Shown here: in pieces, positions 26,509-35,337 of the stretch | How positions within the stretch are numbered: position 1 is the first letter of the stretch | Layout of the letters: each line of letters opens with the position of its first letter | From: an uncultured bacterium | Lineage (GTDB): Bacteria; Bacillota_I; Bacilli_A; RFN20; CAG-826 | Length of the DNA: 51,528 nucleotides | Direction of reading: 5' to 3' | Assembly: GCA_949299195.1 (NCBI GenBank) | Contig: CASFZN010000010.1 | Coordinates: 1-51,528, forward strand | The notes under the pieces: generated by a model | Database searches by the model: none | What the model was told of the DNA's origin: nothing | The model's input: the letters and a program-made list of their open reading frames with translations, nothing else | Program-made: the position numbers and the translations under genes

Positions 26509-27624
26509 ATGTGTTTAACTGATATTTTAATGATAATCGGGATAATCCTTGGTGTAATTAGCATTATATTCTTATTACTTTTGTTCTTAAAAAAAGAAAT
26601 AAAGAATAAATGGCGTGTTGCTTCAATTTTATCTTTACTTGCTTCACTGCTTTTAATTTTTATCCCGTTATCAATAAATTATACTGATAAAAACTTCTCT
26701 ACTAGAAGTAATAGTAGTTTCGTTAATGACATTAAAAATAATGAGTTCGAAACTAATTTATATGAATTGAGCAAAAAAGAATTCGATAAAGATAAGGATC
26801 TATTAGAATACATTCCTTCTTCATTATTTAATGAAGAAGGTGAAAAATACTATTTAGGTAACAAATATGGATTTTATATTAATACCAACGATTCTTTCGA
26901 GAGCGATGTCTTAATATTTTCTATTAATGTTGAACTATTAGATGGATATTTGGAAGATAACTTTAATAGAGTTAGTATCTCTATTAATAAAGAAATCTCT
27001 AATAAATATAAATATATCGATGGTAATACTCTCGAATTTATAAAGGAAATCGATAATTATTATCTAGGAAATACAAACTATTATTTAGGGATTAAAAACA
27101 CTATTAACTTAAAGGATAAATATATACGGCTAGGAAATATCATAGAAAATGGTAGATATTCCAATATTTCTAATGCTCCACATAATAATGAATATCCTTA
27201 TTTAAATGCTATATCTACTAATGGAACTTTTAATATTGATAAAGAAAATAATACTGATAATATCGAAATTGCTTTTAATACTAATAAAAATGAAGATAAA
27301 TTAACTTCTTCTATTAGTAGTGAAGGCGAAAATAATTTAATCCTTTTTAGAAATAATGCAACTACTCAAAATACTACCTATGGAGGTTTGGTAAAAGAAT
27401 TCAGTTTTTCTTCCACTTATGAAGATGAATTATTAATAAATAAAAGCGACGTTAATTTCTATATCGAATATACAAATTTTTCTGATATTAAAGATATAGT
27501 AGTAGGCATTAATTTAGATGTTCTTTTCGATAATAGTGAAAAAGTTAACTTTAATACCTTTAATAAAGGAAAGGTGGAAACTCTAGCAAGTTTTTCTAGA
27601 TACTACACTTTAAATGAATTTTAA
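26509..27624 (+). CDS. Membrane-anchored protein of unknown function
   Basis: 371 aa. Residues 5-30 and 40-58 are hydrophobic helices (ILMIIGIILGVISIIFLLLL; VASILSLLASLLLIFIPLSI) separated by a short Lys-rich loop. The remaining 310 residues are hydrophilic, very rich in Asn, Asp, Glu, Ser and Tyr, and probably outside the cell. I see no catalytic motif; YYLGN/YYLGI recurs (near 115, 186 and 191). Strong ribosome binding site AAAGGAGGG. It contains one CGG codon (27127-27129, residue 207) in the sequence KYIRLGN. It follows the broken small secreted-protein gene and may belong with it. Lineage-specific. Confidence 0.75.
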   Translation: MCLTDILMIIGIILGVISIIFLLLLFLKKEIKNKWRVASILSLLASLLLIFIPLSINYTDKNFSTRSNSSFVNDIKNNEFETNLYELSKKEFDKDKDLLEYIPSSLFNEEGEKYYLGNKYGFYINTNDSFESDVLIFSINVELLDGYLEDNFNRVSISINKEISNKYKYIDGNTLEFIKEIDNYYLGNTNYYLGIKNTINLKDKYIRLGNIIENGRYSNISNAPHNNEYPYLNAISTNGTFNIDKENNTDNIEIAFNTNKNEDKLTSSISSEGENNLILFRNNATTQNTTYGGLVKEFSFSSTYEDELLINKSDVNFYIEYTNFSDIKDIVVGINLDVLFDNSEKVNFNTFNKGKVETLASFSRYYTLNEF

Positions 27625-27682
27625 ATATATATAGTAAGTAATTAATATTAATAATTTATTATTTATATTTAATATAAATAAT

Positions 27683-27709
27683 AAAAGGAGTGGAATATTC
27701 ACTCCTTTT
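27683..27709 (+). terminator. Terminator after 26509-27624
   Basis: AAAAGGAGTG (27683-27692), loop GAATATT, CACTCCTTTT (27700-27709). It lies between two rightward genes, so the TauE-like gene probably has its own promoter or reads through. Confidence 0.8.
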
Positions 27710-27727
27710 AATATATTATAAGGGAGT

Positions 27728-28573
27728 ATGCTTTATTATATTTTATTTCCACTTATAGTTTTAATTGCTTCAATTGTTGGAGCTATCGCAGGAATTGGAG
27801 GAGGAGTTATTATTCGACCGGTTTTAGATGCGTTTGGCTATTTTGAAACCGCAGATATAACGAATATGATCTCGACCTTCTGTGTCTTATTTGGAACTAC
27901 TACTTCAATTATTAGACATATAATTTCTAAAACTAAAATAGAGAATTATAAAACATCTATATTCTTAGGAATTGGAGCTGTAATCGGAGGAATAATCGGC
28001 CAATTCTTATTCCAAATGGTTAAAGATAATTCGAATCGAAATATATTAATTATTACCCAATCATCAATACTTATTCTTCTATTAATATTCGTAATAATTT
28101 ATATGCAAGTATTCCTTCCAAAAGGAAAACAGTTACACATTAAAAACTTTGTTCTTACTTCAATAATTGGTATCTTCTTAGGAATTTGTTCAACATTCTT
28201 AGGAATTGGAGGCGGACCAATTAATGTTGCAGTATTACTCTTATTCTTCGGAATGAATATGAAACAAGCATCAATTAATTCAATTATTACGATTGTTTTC
28301 TCTCAAATATCTAAAGTAGTTATGGCATTAATTGATGGAACACTAATTAGTTTATTCAACATTTCATCTCTTCCTACTGAAGCTGATCAATCTTGGCGGA
28401 TATTCTTAATTATCTTAGTTCCTATTTCAATTATTGGATCCTTAATTGGGACTTACTTTAATAAAAAACTTCCTAACAAGGGAATTGAAATTGTTTATAC
28501 AACAACTACTGTTGTTATTATCTTAATAAATGTATATTTAATCGTTGCTAATTCAATTCAATTAGTTGGTTAA
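27728..28573 (+). CDS. TauE/SafE-family membrane exporter
   Basis: 281 aa, eight or so hydrophobic helices in two homologous halves. Each half has the family glycine motif: AGIGGGVIIRPVLDAFG near residue 22 and LGIGGGPINVAVLLLFFGM near 156. The family (COG0730) moves sulfite, sulfonates or other organic anions; the substrate here is not evident. The ribosome binding site GGGAG is only about 1 base from the ATG, very tight, and just after a terminator. It has a CGG codon at 28397-28399 (residue 224, SWRIF). A long palindromic terminator follows. Confidence 0.87.
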   Translation: MLYYILFPLIVLIASIVGAIAGIGGGVIIRPVLDAFGYFETADITNMISTFCVLFGTTTSIIRHIISKTKIENYKTSIFLGIGAVIGGIIGQFLFQMVKDNSNRNILIITQSSILILLLIFVIIYMQVFLPKGKQLHIKNFVLTSIIGIFLGICSTFLGIGGGPINVAVLLLFFGMNMKQASINSIITIVFSQISKVVMALIDGTLISLFNISSLPTEADQSWRIFLIILVPISIIGSLIGTYFNKKLPNKGIEIVYTTTTVVIILINVYLIVANSIQLVG

Positions 28574-28593
28574 TATTAATACTCTATTTTCTT

Positions 28594-28623
28594 AAAAAAC
28601 CTGCATAATTATGCAGGTTTTTT
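28594..28623. terminator. Bidirectional terminator after TauE-like gene
   Basis: A perfect 30-base palindrome: a run of six A, CCTGCATAA, its complement and a run of six T. Confidence 0.92.
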
Positions 28624-28639
28624 AACTACTTAATATAAT

Positions 28640-28669
28640 AAAAGATCTCCCTACTATAGGAGACCTTTT
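28640..28669 (-). terminator. Terminator of the ABC-importer operon
   Basis: AAAAGATCTCC (28640-28650) and GGAGACCTTTT (28659-28669) pair with one A.C mismatch around an 8-base loop. On the minus strand TTTTATT follows, 55 bases after the end of the binding-protein gene. Confidence 0.75.
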
Positions 28670-28723
28670 ACTTTGTATCGGACACTCTCTTATAAAGAGA
28701 ACCAAATAGAATTACAAATTTAA

Positions 28724-29842
28724 TTAATTACTATTTGCTTCACAAGCTTCAAGTAAGTAAGAGAAGTCACAAGCTTCTGCTGCGGTAAGAGCAATTTTAT
28801 CTTTGTTATCGCCACCAAGTTGAGAATTTCTAATATTTTCAGCGTATTTAAGCATTTGTGCTTCGCCTAATTCTAATTGTTCTTCAGCACTTAACCAGTC
28901 AGCAATTGTAACGTCTAATGAATCAGCTGCAACTTGTCCTGCACTAACGACTTCAACATCTTCACAACATTCTTCTGGATTAGCATCTCTAAAGTTCATA
29001 CCTTTAACTAAACCATTCATGAATTTTTTGAAGGTTTCTTCGTTATTTTCTAACCATTTGGTATTAACTGCCCAAGTTGATGGGGTTTCACTACCTCTTG
29101 GTAAGTGGGTAGAAGTTTTAGCAACAACTGTGAAGTTTTCGGTATCTTCTTGTAAAGTTGTAGCAACTGGAGAGAAGGAAATACAGAAGTCGTAAGCACC
29201 AGTTTGCATTGTGGTTGTAAGGTTAGCATTTGTAACGTTATTAATTTTAACTTCGTTAGCTGCAACATAATTAGATTCATCTAAACCTTCTGGTAATTTT
29301 CCACCGGTATCGGTTGTGTACCAAATCTTGCCACCTTCTGGTAAGTTTTTATTAACTTCATTGACTAAGTTTGTCCAGAATGATGCTGGAGTTGCTGTAA
29401 AGTCATAAGCAATTGAAGCGCCTCTTAAAGCTTCACCGATTTCTGCTAAAGATGATTCGATTGTTAAGTGACCACCTTTACCGTTTTTAGTAGCGATTAA
29501 ACGATCATCATCAGTAATATTATCTAATGCGATTAATTTAATGTCCTCAGTTTCTGCAAAATAGTTCCAAGCAACACCATTACCCATAAATGAAACATCG
29601 ATTTGCCCTGCAACAACACTAGCTGCTAAAGCTGGACCAGCACCGATTGTTGGTTCAACGGTAAGACCTTCTGCTTCAAAGAATCCTTGGTTAATAGCAC
29701 TATAACCAGCACCTGCACCTAAGTTTGCGTGTAAACCAACTCTGACGACTCCACCTTCACCAGTTGTTTGGCCACATCCTGCAACTGCACTACCTACGAA
29801 TGCTGTTGCACATAAGACTGCTAATAATTTAATTTTTCTCAT
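28724..29842 (-). CDS. ABC importer substrate-binding lipoprotein (NMT1/SsuA-like)
   Basis: Signal peptide with lipobox AVAGC, giving a lipidated Cys near residue 23. Then VVRVGLHANLGAGAGYSAINQGFFEAEGL: the family start in which a small ligand is bound, followed by ...GPALAASVVAGQIDVSFMGNG, typical of nitrate/sulfonate/taurine/hydroxymethylpyrimidine binding proteins (COG0715). 372 aa. Last gene of the leftward permease-ATPase-binding protein set, with good ribosome binding site AGGAGA. The ligand is not evident; the co-transcribed LarA/NagB/TIM-like enzymes suggest a sugar acid or other hydroxy acid, but that substrate class would be unusual for this transporter family. Codons are richer in G and C than average here, fitting high expression. 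Confidence 0.88.
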   Translation of the reverse strand: MRKIKLLAVLCATAFVGSAVAGCGQTTGEGGVVRVGLHANLGAGAGYSAINQGFFEAEGLTVEPTIGAGPALAASVVAGQIDVSFMGNGVAWNYFAETEDIKLIALDNITDDDRLIATKNGKGGHLTIESSLAEIGEALRGASIAYDFTATPASFWTNLVNEVNKNLPEGGKIWYTTDTGGKLPEGLDESNYVAANEVKINNVTNANLTTTMQTGAYDFCISFSPVATTLQEDTENFTVVAKTSTHLPRGSETPSTWAVNTKWLENNEETFKKFMNGLVKGMNFRDANPEECCEDVEVVSAGQVAADSLDVTIADWLSAEEQLELGEAQMLKYAENIRNSQLGGDNKDKIALTAAEACDFSYLLEACEANSN

Positions 29843-29922
29843 AAATTTCTCCTAAAAAATTATTATGTTTTTTTTAAATTTTATTTAAACAAATTTCCAA
29901 TTTGTTTGAACCAAGTTAATTA

Positions 29923-30825
29923 TTAATGATCTCCGTGTTCGAGATACATTTTATAAACAACATCCCAGATATGATTACGATATTCTTGGAACTTTGCATC
30001 TAATTTTGTAGCTTGAGTTCTAGGATAAGGTAAATCAATATCGATAACTTCTTTAATTTGTCCAGGTCTTGCAGACATGATGATTACTCTTGAAGCAAGA
30101 AGGACACATTCATCAACGTCGTGAGTAATAAAGAAGCAAGTTTTTCTTTCTTTTTCCCAAGTTCTAAGTAAATCTTCTTGTAATTGAGAACGAGTTTGAG
30201 CATCAAGAGCTCCAAATGGTTCATCAAGTAATAAAACTTCACTATTTAAGGCATATCCCCTAGCAATAGCGACTCTTTGTTTCATACCGCCTGATAGTTC
30301 TTTTGGATACTTGTTTTCAAATCCATTAAGTTGAACCATGTCGATATATTTTTGAGCGATTGCTTCTCTTTCAAGTTTTGTATATTTAACTCTTTTCATT
30401 TGAGGAACTTTTTCACCTTTTTCATTAGTTATGAATACTTGTTCCATTTCGCCAGTTTCTTTATTCTTTTGGAATACTGGAACTTCATGCTTAATGAATT
30501 TTGTAGCATACATAACGTTCTTTTTAACAGTTGACCAAGGGAATAAAGCATATTGTTGGAAGATGACTCCTCTATCAGGTCCTGGACCTAAGATAGGTCT
30601 TCCATGGATTGTAGCTGTTCCTGCTGTAGGTTGCTCTAATCCAGCGATAATATTAAGTAAGGTTGTTTTTCCACATCCTGATGGACCAACAACGCAGATA
30701 AATTCATTTTTTCTAATTTCCAAATCAACGCCATTAAGTGCGACAACATCATCACCATTTTCAACAGGATAGATCTTTTTAACGCCATCGATTTTAATAA
30801 CAACATTATTTTCTCCTTTTGCCAT
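29923..30825 (-). CDS. ABC importer ATPase (SsuB/TauB-like) with a central insertion
   Basis: Energises the importer. Walker [10 protein letters not shown] at residues 48-56, Q-loop [11 protein letters not shown] near 88, signature LSGGMKQR at 178-185, Walker [13 protein letters not shown] near 198, and switch His in FFITHD. Compared with SsuB/TauB proteins there is an extra segment of about 40 residues between Q-loop and signature (about 111-150; [19 protein letters not shown] and on), charged and hairpin-like. Its role is unknown; a contact with the permease's unusual N-terminal coiled coil is conceivable. Ribosome binding site AGGAGG. It lies 12 bases after the permease gene. Confidence 0.92.
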   Translation of the reverse strand: MAKGENNVVIKIDGVKKIYPVENGDDVVALNGVDLEIRKNEFICVVGPSGCGKTTLLNIIAGLEQPTAGTATIHGRPILGPGPDRGVIFQQYALFPWSTVKKNVMYATKFIKHEVPVFQKNKETGEMEQVFITNEKGEKVPQMKRVKYTKLEREAIAQKYIDMVQLNGFENKYPKELSGGMKQRVAIARGYALNSEVLLLDEPFGALDAQTRSQLQEDLLRTWEKERKTCFFITHDVDECVLLASRVIIMSARPGQIKEVIDIDLPYPRTQATKLDAKFQEYRNHIWDVVYKMYLEHGDH

Positions 30826-30837
30826 TATTGTTACCTC

Positions 30838-31920
30838 CTATTTCCATCTGGTGAGTCTTTTTTCTGTATATAATAAGACTTTATCTAATATGATACCGAA
30901 GATACCAAGTAAGATGATTCCCATCATTGCATAATCCATTCTAAGGTTAGATGCTTGGTTATTAATGAAGGAACCTAATCCATAGGTTGCACCGGTAAGT
31001 TCTGCAGCAATTAAGGTTGTCATTGCGGCACCAACACCAAGCCTCATAGCTGTAAGAATAAATGGGAAGGCACTTGGAACAATAACACCAGTAAATAAGT
31101 TTCTATCTCTTGCACCAAATGTATATGCAGCTTTTACTAAGGTTAAATCAACATTTTTAACACCTTGATAAATAGTAACTGTCATTGTTAAGAAGACTGC
31201 GAGCCAAATAATGAAATATTTTGGAGCTTCAAGTGGTCCCATAATAGCAACGACGATAGGAACATAAGCAATTGGTGGAATACATCTTAAGAATTGGATA
31301 AATGGATCAAAGAATGCTCTAACTGGTTTATACCAAGCCATTAAGAATCCGACTGGAATTGAAGTACAAACTGCAATTAAATATCCAACTAAGATACGGG
31401 AGAATGAGGCACCCATATGTTTCCATAAAATACCATTACTAGCTGTTTCAATGAATCTTTCAACAACGGATACTGGATCGGAGATAAAACTTGTGTCACC
31501 TCTTGATTCAGCAACAAGTGCATAAATAAACCAGATAATAATTACAGCAACGATACCGATGATTCCAACTGTTGTTGATTTCCATTTAGCCCAAGGAGAG
31601 AAATCTTTCATCTTTTTTGGACCTGAAGTAGCAACATCGTTAACTGGTTTAGATAAGGTGTTAAGATCAACTTGTGCTAATCTTTCATAGTATTTTGCTT
31701 TCTTTTCGTCAGCATATTCTTTCTTAGTAAGTTCTATATAAGCATCTTTTTTCTTATTTAATTCTTCTTCGAACTTCTTTTTCTCTTCGAGGAGGGCAAG
31801 TTTAGCTTCTTTAGTTTCGGCGTTATGATACTTTTCTTTCCATTCGGTGAAGAAGGTATCTTTTTCTTGATTTAACGCTTCTTTTCTTTCCTCCGTTATT
31901 CTCTTTTTAAAGACATCCAT
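30838..31920 (-). CDS. ABC importer permease (SsuC/TauC-like) with N-terminal coiled-coil extension
   Basis: Residues about 115-360 form the BPD_transp_1 permease with six helices and the EAA-loop region KNVDLTLVKAAYTFGARDRNLFTGVIVPSAFP near 255. The family is normally about 250 aa; this one has an additional N-terminus of about 110 residues made of charged heptad-like helix (EERKEALNQEKDTFFTEWK, EEKKKFEEELNKKKDAY) before the first membrane segment, so it should project into the cytoplasm. Ends in TAG. Good ribosome binding site TAGGAG. It lies between the NagB-like gene and the ATPase gene in one operon. Confidence 0.9.
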   Translation of the reverse strand: MDVFKKRITEERKEALNQEKDTFFTEWKEKYHNAETKEAKLALLEEKKKFEEELNKKKDAYIELTKKEYADEKKAKYYERLAQVDLNTLSKPVNDVATSGPKKMKDFSPWAKWKSTTVGIIGIVAVIIIWFIYALVAESRGDTSFISDPVSVVERFIETASNGILWKHMGASFSRILVGYLIAVCTSIPVGFLMAWYKPVRAFFDPFIQFLRCIPPIAYVPIVVAIMGPLEAPKYFIIWLAVFLTMTVTIYQGVKNVDLTLVKAAYTFGARDRNLFTGVIVPSAFPFILTAMRLGVGAAMTTLIAAELTGATYGLGSFINNQASNLRMDYAMMGIILLGIFGIILDKVLLYTEKRLTRWK

Positions 31921-31940
31921 ACAATTTTTCTCCTAAATTA

Positions 31941-32756
31941 TTATTCTGCTAATTCTTCGCTAATTCCGATTCGAGTATCTTCATGATCTTGAAGAAGTGA
32001 AACTGGGAAATTAACGTCTTTAGGTAAGAAACTAGCTCTTTTAACAACTGATTTATGCCAGTTACGGAAGCAATATAATCTAATTTTTTTACTAGATAAT
32101 ATTTCTTTAAATCCGATAGTTATGGCATATTTTGGTACAAGTTCATAACAGCCATCGAAGTCATCCATTGAGTTAACTACTAAAGTTTCTTTTGCTATTT
32201 TTAAGACTCTAGTAGATAGATTTTTGAATTCACTTTCACTTATTCCTTCAATTGGTTCGTTGAAGGCTACGTGACCTGTTATTCCGATACCTCCAAAACA
32301 GATATCAACTCCATTATGTTCTTCAATAACTTTAGTAATTAAGTCTTTATTTTCTAAGTTAGGGAAGATTCTTTGGGATTTATCCATTAAGAGTTCCTTA
32401 TCTATTTTGTTATAACAAAGTTCATACATTTGCCTTTCAAATGATAATGGATGAGTGATGTCTACAACAGTGTTTTCATCTTCCATATATTCATCCATAT
32501 TTATGAAAGTAACGTTTTTGAGTGAAACTTTTTCTTCGTTTACTCTTTTTGCGAAATATTTATATTGACCTACAGGTCCTAAAGGAACGATGAATAAGGT
32601 CTTTTTATTGTTTTTATTATTTTCGATAATGGTATCTACCATTAAGTTAGCCATTTCTTCAAATGTCTTTTCCTTATCTTTATAGATATCGATTTTGATC
32701 TTTCCTTTAGTTAAATCGTTTCCTTTTATTTTTAAGAATTCATTACTTACAATCAT
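31941..32756 (-). CDS. NagB/6-phosphogluconolactonase-fold sugar-phosphate isomerase-like protein
   Basis: 271 aa, related to glucosamine-6-phosphate deaminase: FINMDEYM near residue 85 (Asp88 equals the NagB catalytic Asp72), LSFERQM near 104, and GGIGITGHVAFNEPIEG at 155-171. In NagB the last motif is GxGxDGHIAFNEP, whose Asp141 belongs to the Asp-His-Glu relay that opens the sugar ring. Here that Asp is Thr160, while His162 and Glu167 remain. This argues against ordinary GlcN6P deamination and for another sugar-phosphate isomerase or lactone reaction. Its ATG overlaps the LarA-like gene's TGA stop (ATGA), so the two are translationally coupled. Confidence 0.82.
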   Translation of the reverse strand: MIVSNEFLKIKGNDLTKGKIKIDIYKDKEKTFEEMANLMVDTIIENNKNNKKTLFIVPLGPVGQYKYFAKRVNEEKVSLKNVTFINMDEYMEDENTVVDITHPLSFERQMYELCYNKIDKELLMDKSQRIFPNLENKDLITKVIEEHNGVDICFGGIGITGHVAFNEPIEGISESEFKNLSTRVLKIAKETLVVNSMDDFDGCYELVPKYAITIGFKEILSSKKIRLYCFRNWHKSVVKRASFLPKDVNFPVSLLQDHEDTRIGISEELAE

Positions 32757-34192
32757 TTACTTTCACCCTCCTCCATACATAAATGTACTGATGGTCTTTT
32801 GAAAGTCATTGGTAAGACTAAGACATTTGGATTAGGACCGACATATTTTTTACAATCTTCATATGCCTCCATAACCGTATTTCTAGTTTTCATTCCCATT
32901 CCTCTTGCTGAACCTGGTTTTTTACTATTTACGATATAAACAGCTTTGCAATCTCTTTCAGCAATATGAGCACAACTAATCATTGAGAATGCGTGGAATG
33001 GATGGAATGCATAATTATGTCGATATAATTCGATATATTCCTCTTTATTAGGCATATTATCGTAATAATGTTCGATATCTGGGAGAGTATTTCCATGATC
33101 TATGAAATAATCATAAACTTGTTTCATAGCTGGGAATTCTTCATCTCCAAAGTCTCCATCACATTGAGCAAGAGCAATAATAACAGGATTTTCACTCATT
33201 ACTCTTTTAAGTCTAATAATTTGAGCGGCAATTGCTTGTTCTACTAATATTGGATTGGTACCTTGTTTAGTTCCATATTGGAAGTCGTTAGGTAAACCAA
33301 AGATAATTACATCATATTTTTTCTTTGCCCACTTAACATAGGTTCTTTTATCTGCGATTTCCCAAGTTAATGGTTGGATAGCTTTAGCATCACCCGCAAA
33401 GACTGCGATTTGATGGGAGAAACTATCAAGTACTGCATCAATTGCAAAGAATTTTTTACCCATTTTTTCTTCCATCCATTGACCAATTGCATCAAATTTT
33501 TGTCTCATTAATGAAGTTGATGTAACTGGAACGAAATCTTTAATATGCATTACAGCTGGACAGTGATGAGAAGAAATTGATTCCCAGTTAGAGATACCAG
33601 TGGCACAGTGTTTATATCCACCACTATATCCGCCATATGGATTTCCTTGAGTATGTCCAATCAAGAAACAAATATCAGAATCATAAACATATTTATTTAT
33701 AACTACTTTTGCCCCAAATTTTGGTTCATATCCTAAATCAACTATATGTTCTTTATCTTCACTATCATGATTAATAATTTGTCCCTTAGGATAGAATCTT
33801 TCGAATATTTCATCTCCTAAAATTCTTCTAATTTCTTCAGGTTTATTCTTTCTATGTAAACCATTAGAACAAATTAAAAGAATATCTTCTTCTAAGACAC
33901 CGCATTTTAAACATTCTTCTATTAATAAAGGAATTGTGGTTTTACGATGAGAATCATCTTGGAAGCCACCCTTAACTTTATCAGGGAAAACAATTGTAAC
34001 TTTACTTCCTTTATGGACTTGTTCACTGATTGGCTTTAATCCAATTGGATTTAAAATGGCGTTTAAAGTTGCTTCCTTAACGTCTTTTATTCCTTCAGGA
34101 TCTTTAACGGTCACGCCTGTTTCAAAAATATCACTATTATCCGGGACTTCTACTAAAAGTTGTCCATCACCATACTCTAATTTAATTTCCAT
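32753..34192 (-). CDS. LarA-family (DUF2088) racemase/epimerase
   Basis: 479 aa. LarA enzymes use a nickel-pincer nucleotide cofactor bound to a Lys to racemise or epimerise 2-hydroxy acids. Matching motifs are NGLHRKNKPEEIRRILG near residue 110 (family G-x-H-R-x-x-x-x-E-x...LG), IINHDSED near 139, and GHTQGNPYGGYSGGYK near 179, whose Lys194 corresponds to the cofactor-attachment Lys in PHYxAGYSGGxK. It then has SSHH, and C-terminal NSKKPGSARGMGMK. It is longer than LarA (about 425 aa), so it is probably a different-substrate subgroup. It begins inside the last codons of the TIM-like gene (11-base overlap). Cofactor genes larB/C/E are not in the window. Confidence 0.82.
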   Translation of the reverse strand: MEIKLEYGDGQLLVEVPDNSDIFETGVTVKDPEGIKDVKEATLNAILNPIGLKPISEQVHKGSKVTIVFPDKVKGGFQDDSHRKTTIPLLIEECLKCGVLEEDILLICSNGLHRKNKPEEIRRILGDEIFERFYPKGQIINHDSEDKEHIVDLGYEPKFGAKVVINKYVYDSDICFLIGHTQGNPYGGYSGGYKHCATGISNWESISSHHCPAVMHIKDFVPVTSTSLMRQKFDAIGQWMEEKMGKKFFAIDAVLDSFSHQIAVFAGDAKAIQPLTWEIADKRTYVKWAKKKYDVIIFGLPNDFQYGTKQGTNPILVEQAIAAQIIRLKRVMSENPVIIALAQCDGDFGDEEFPAMKQVYDYFIDHGNTLPDIEHYYDNMPNKEEYIELYRHNYAFHPFHAFSMISCAHIAERDCKAVYIVNSKKPGSARGMGMKTRNTVMEAYEDCKKYVGPNPNVLVLPMTFKRPSVHLCMEEGESK

Positions 34193-35000
34193 TCTTTAAT
34201 CCTCTTTTATAAGTAGTTACAATTTCTTCGAAATCATTTAAATAGAAGCCAAAGTCACTTCCAAATCTAGTTAATGCAATTAATCCGCCATCTAACTCTT
34301 CAATAGATGCGAGCATTTCAGCATTATCTTTTTTAAGACCGCCACCATAAACGACTTCAACGTTATATAAGGATTTAATATATTTAACGATATCTAAAAT
34401 ATAATCCCTATCTGGTGGAGTTTTGCCTGGTCCAATTGCCCATACAGGTTCATAGGCAATAGTGACTTTTGATAAATCTACGTCTTTTAAACCAATATCT
34501 AATTGTCTTTTTAAAACGTTATATTTATCACTTTGTTCTTCCATTTTTTCGCCGATACAATATAAGACGTTCATGTCAGCTTCGATAGCACACTTAATTT
34601 CTTTATTTAATATAAGGTTAATATCGTAAGTAGAGCCACTTAATGAAGTTAAATAATTAAGATGATTTCTTTCTTCGCAGTGTCCAATAAGAGTGTCTTT
34701 AACTCCGATTGATTCCATACTTTTAGCAGTTCTAAATGTAGTGAATGCTCCGAAATTTTTTCCCGTTTTTACATCATCATAGTGAACGCCTTGAGAGCCA
34801 ATATGAATTTTATCTTTTGCTTTTAAAGCGCTTAAAAGATTCGATTCTTGGAAAAAGATAGTAATTGGAATATCAAGATTCATCTTTTCAATTCCTTCTA
34901 CTATTATTTTAGAATAATTTTCCATACTTCCGATTTTGTTAATACCTTCGAAAGTTGGAAGAATGTCGAATCGTTTAAGGTTTAAATAGATTTTTTTCAT
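34182..35000 (-). CDS. Triose-phosphate-isomerase homologue
   Basis: 272 aa TIM barrel. All four catalytic positions of TIM are kept: Asn7 and Lys9 (NLK in place of NWK), His107 (IGHCEERN), Glu184 (AYEPVWAIGPGKTP). The rest diverges from housekeeping TIM (the flexible loop reads GPGKTPPDRD, against GTGKxA). Such paralogues act on other short sugar phosphates in some operons, for example erythrulose 1-phosphate in erythritol catabolism. As first gene of an operon with LarA- and NagB-like enzymes and an importer, it is more likely a pathway enzyme than glycolytic TIM, although no other tpi is visible here. A cre site covers the region before its start. Confidence 0.85.
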   Translation of the reverse strand: MKKIYLNLKRFDILPTFEGINKIGSMENYSKIIVEGIEKMNLDIPITIFFQESNLLSALKAKDKIHIGSQGVHYDDVKTGKNFGAFTTFRTAKSMESIGVKDTLIGHCEERNHLNYLTSLSGSTYDINLILNKEIKCAIEADMNVLYCIGEKMEEQSDKYNVLKRQLDIGLKDVDLSKVTIAYEPVWAIGPGKTPPDRDYILDIVKYIKSLYNVEVVYGGGLKKDNAEMLASIEELDGGLIALTRFGSDFGFYLNDFEEIVTTYKRGLKNGN

Positions 35001-35337
35001 AATGTAAGCCCTTACATTTTTCTTTATTATTACAAACTAGAATCGAATTACAATTAAATAAAACAACTTTTTTTAAAAATAATTTCTAAAATGTTTCGTA
35101 TGGTTAAGTTTTAGTTTCGAATGAAAGAAATTAACATAATAAATAGATAACCATCATATTTTTTTAATAAGTAATTTTCTTTTATTTATAAGATTTCGAA
35201 GCTTTTATTGCTCACTACTAGTCTAGTAAGTTTTAAATTAATGCCTACTATTGTGTTAGTAAGGAATAAAAAAATTACAAAAATATAAGTCTCTACCTTA
35301 TTAATAGGAACCCATAAATTATCTATATTCTTATATA
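35001..35337. other. Regulatory region upstream of the TIM/LarA operon
   Basis: 337 bases without a gene. From left: the cre site; GTTTCGTA at 35093-35100; AGTTTCGAATGAAAGA at 35113-35128, nearly identical to AGTTTTGAATGAAAGT at 36731-36746 before the ECF gene; then a dispersed repeat (TAGTAAGTTTTAAATTAATGC from 35224, and GTTAGTAAGGAATAAA from about 35255) related to those at 14635 and 50226. Confidence 0.5.
35003..35016 (-). promoter_or_regulatory. cre-like palindrome over the ribosome binding site of the TIM/LarA operon
   Basis: On the minus strand TGTAAGGGCTTACA matches the CcpA consensus TGWAARCGYTWWCA at 13 of 14 positions. It is part of AATGTAAG-CC-CTTACATT, directly before the ATG. 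The AAGGG inside it is the only Shine-Dalgarno candidate, so DNA binding by CcpA or folding of the RNA would both shut expression. Confidence 0.65.
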
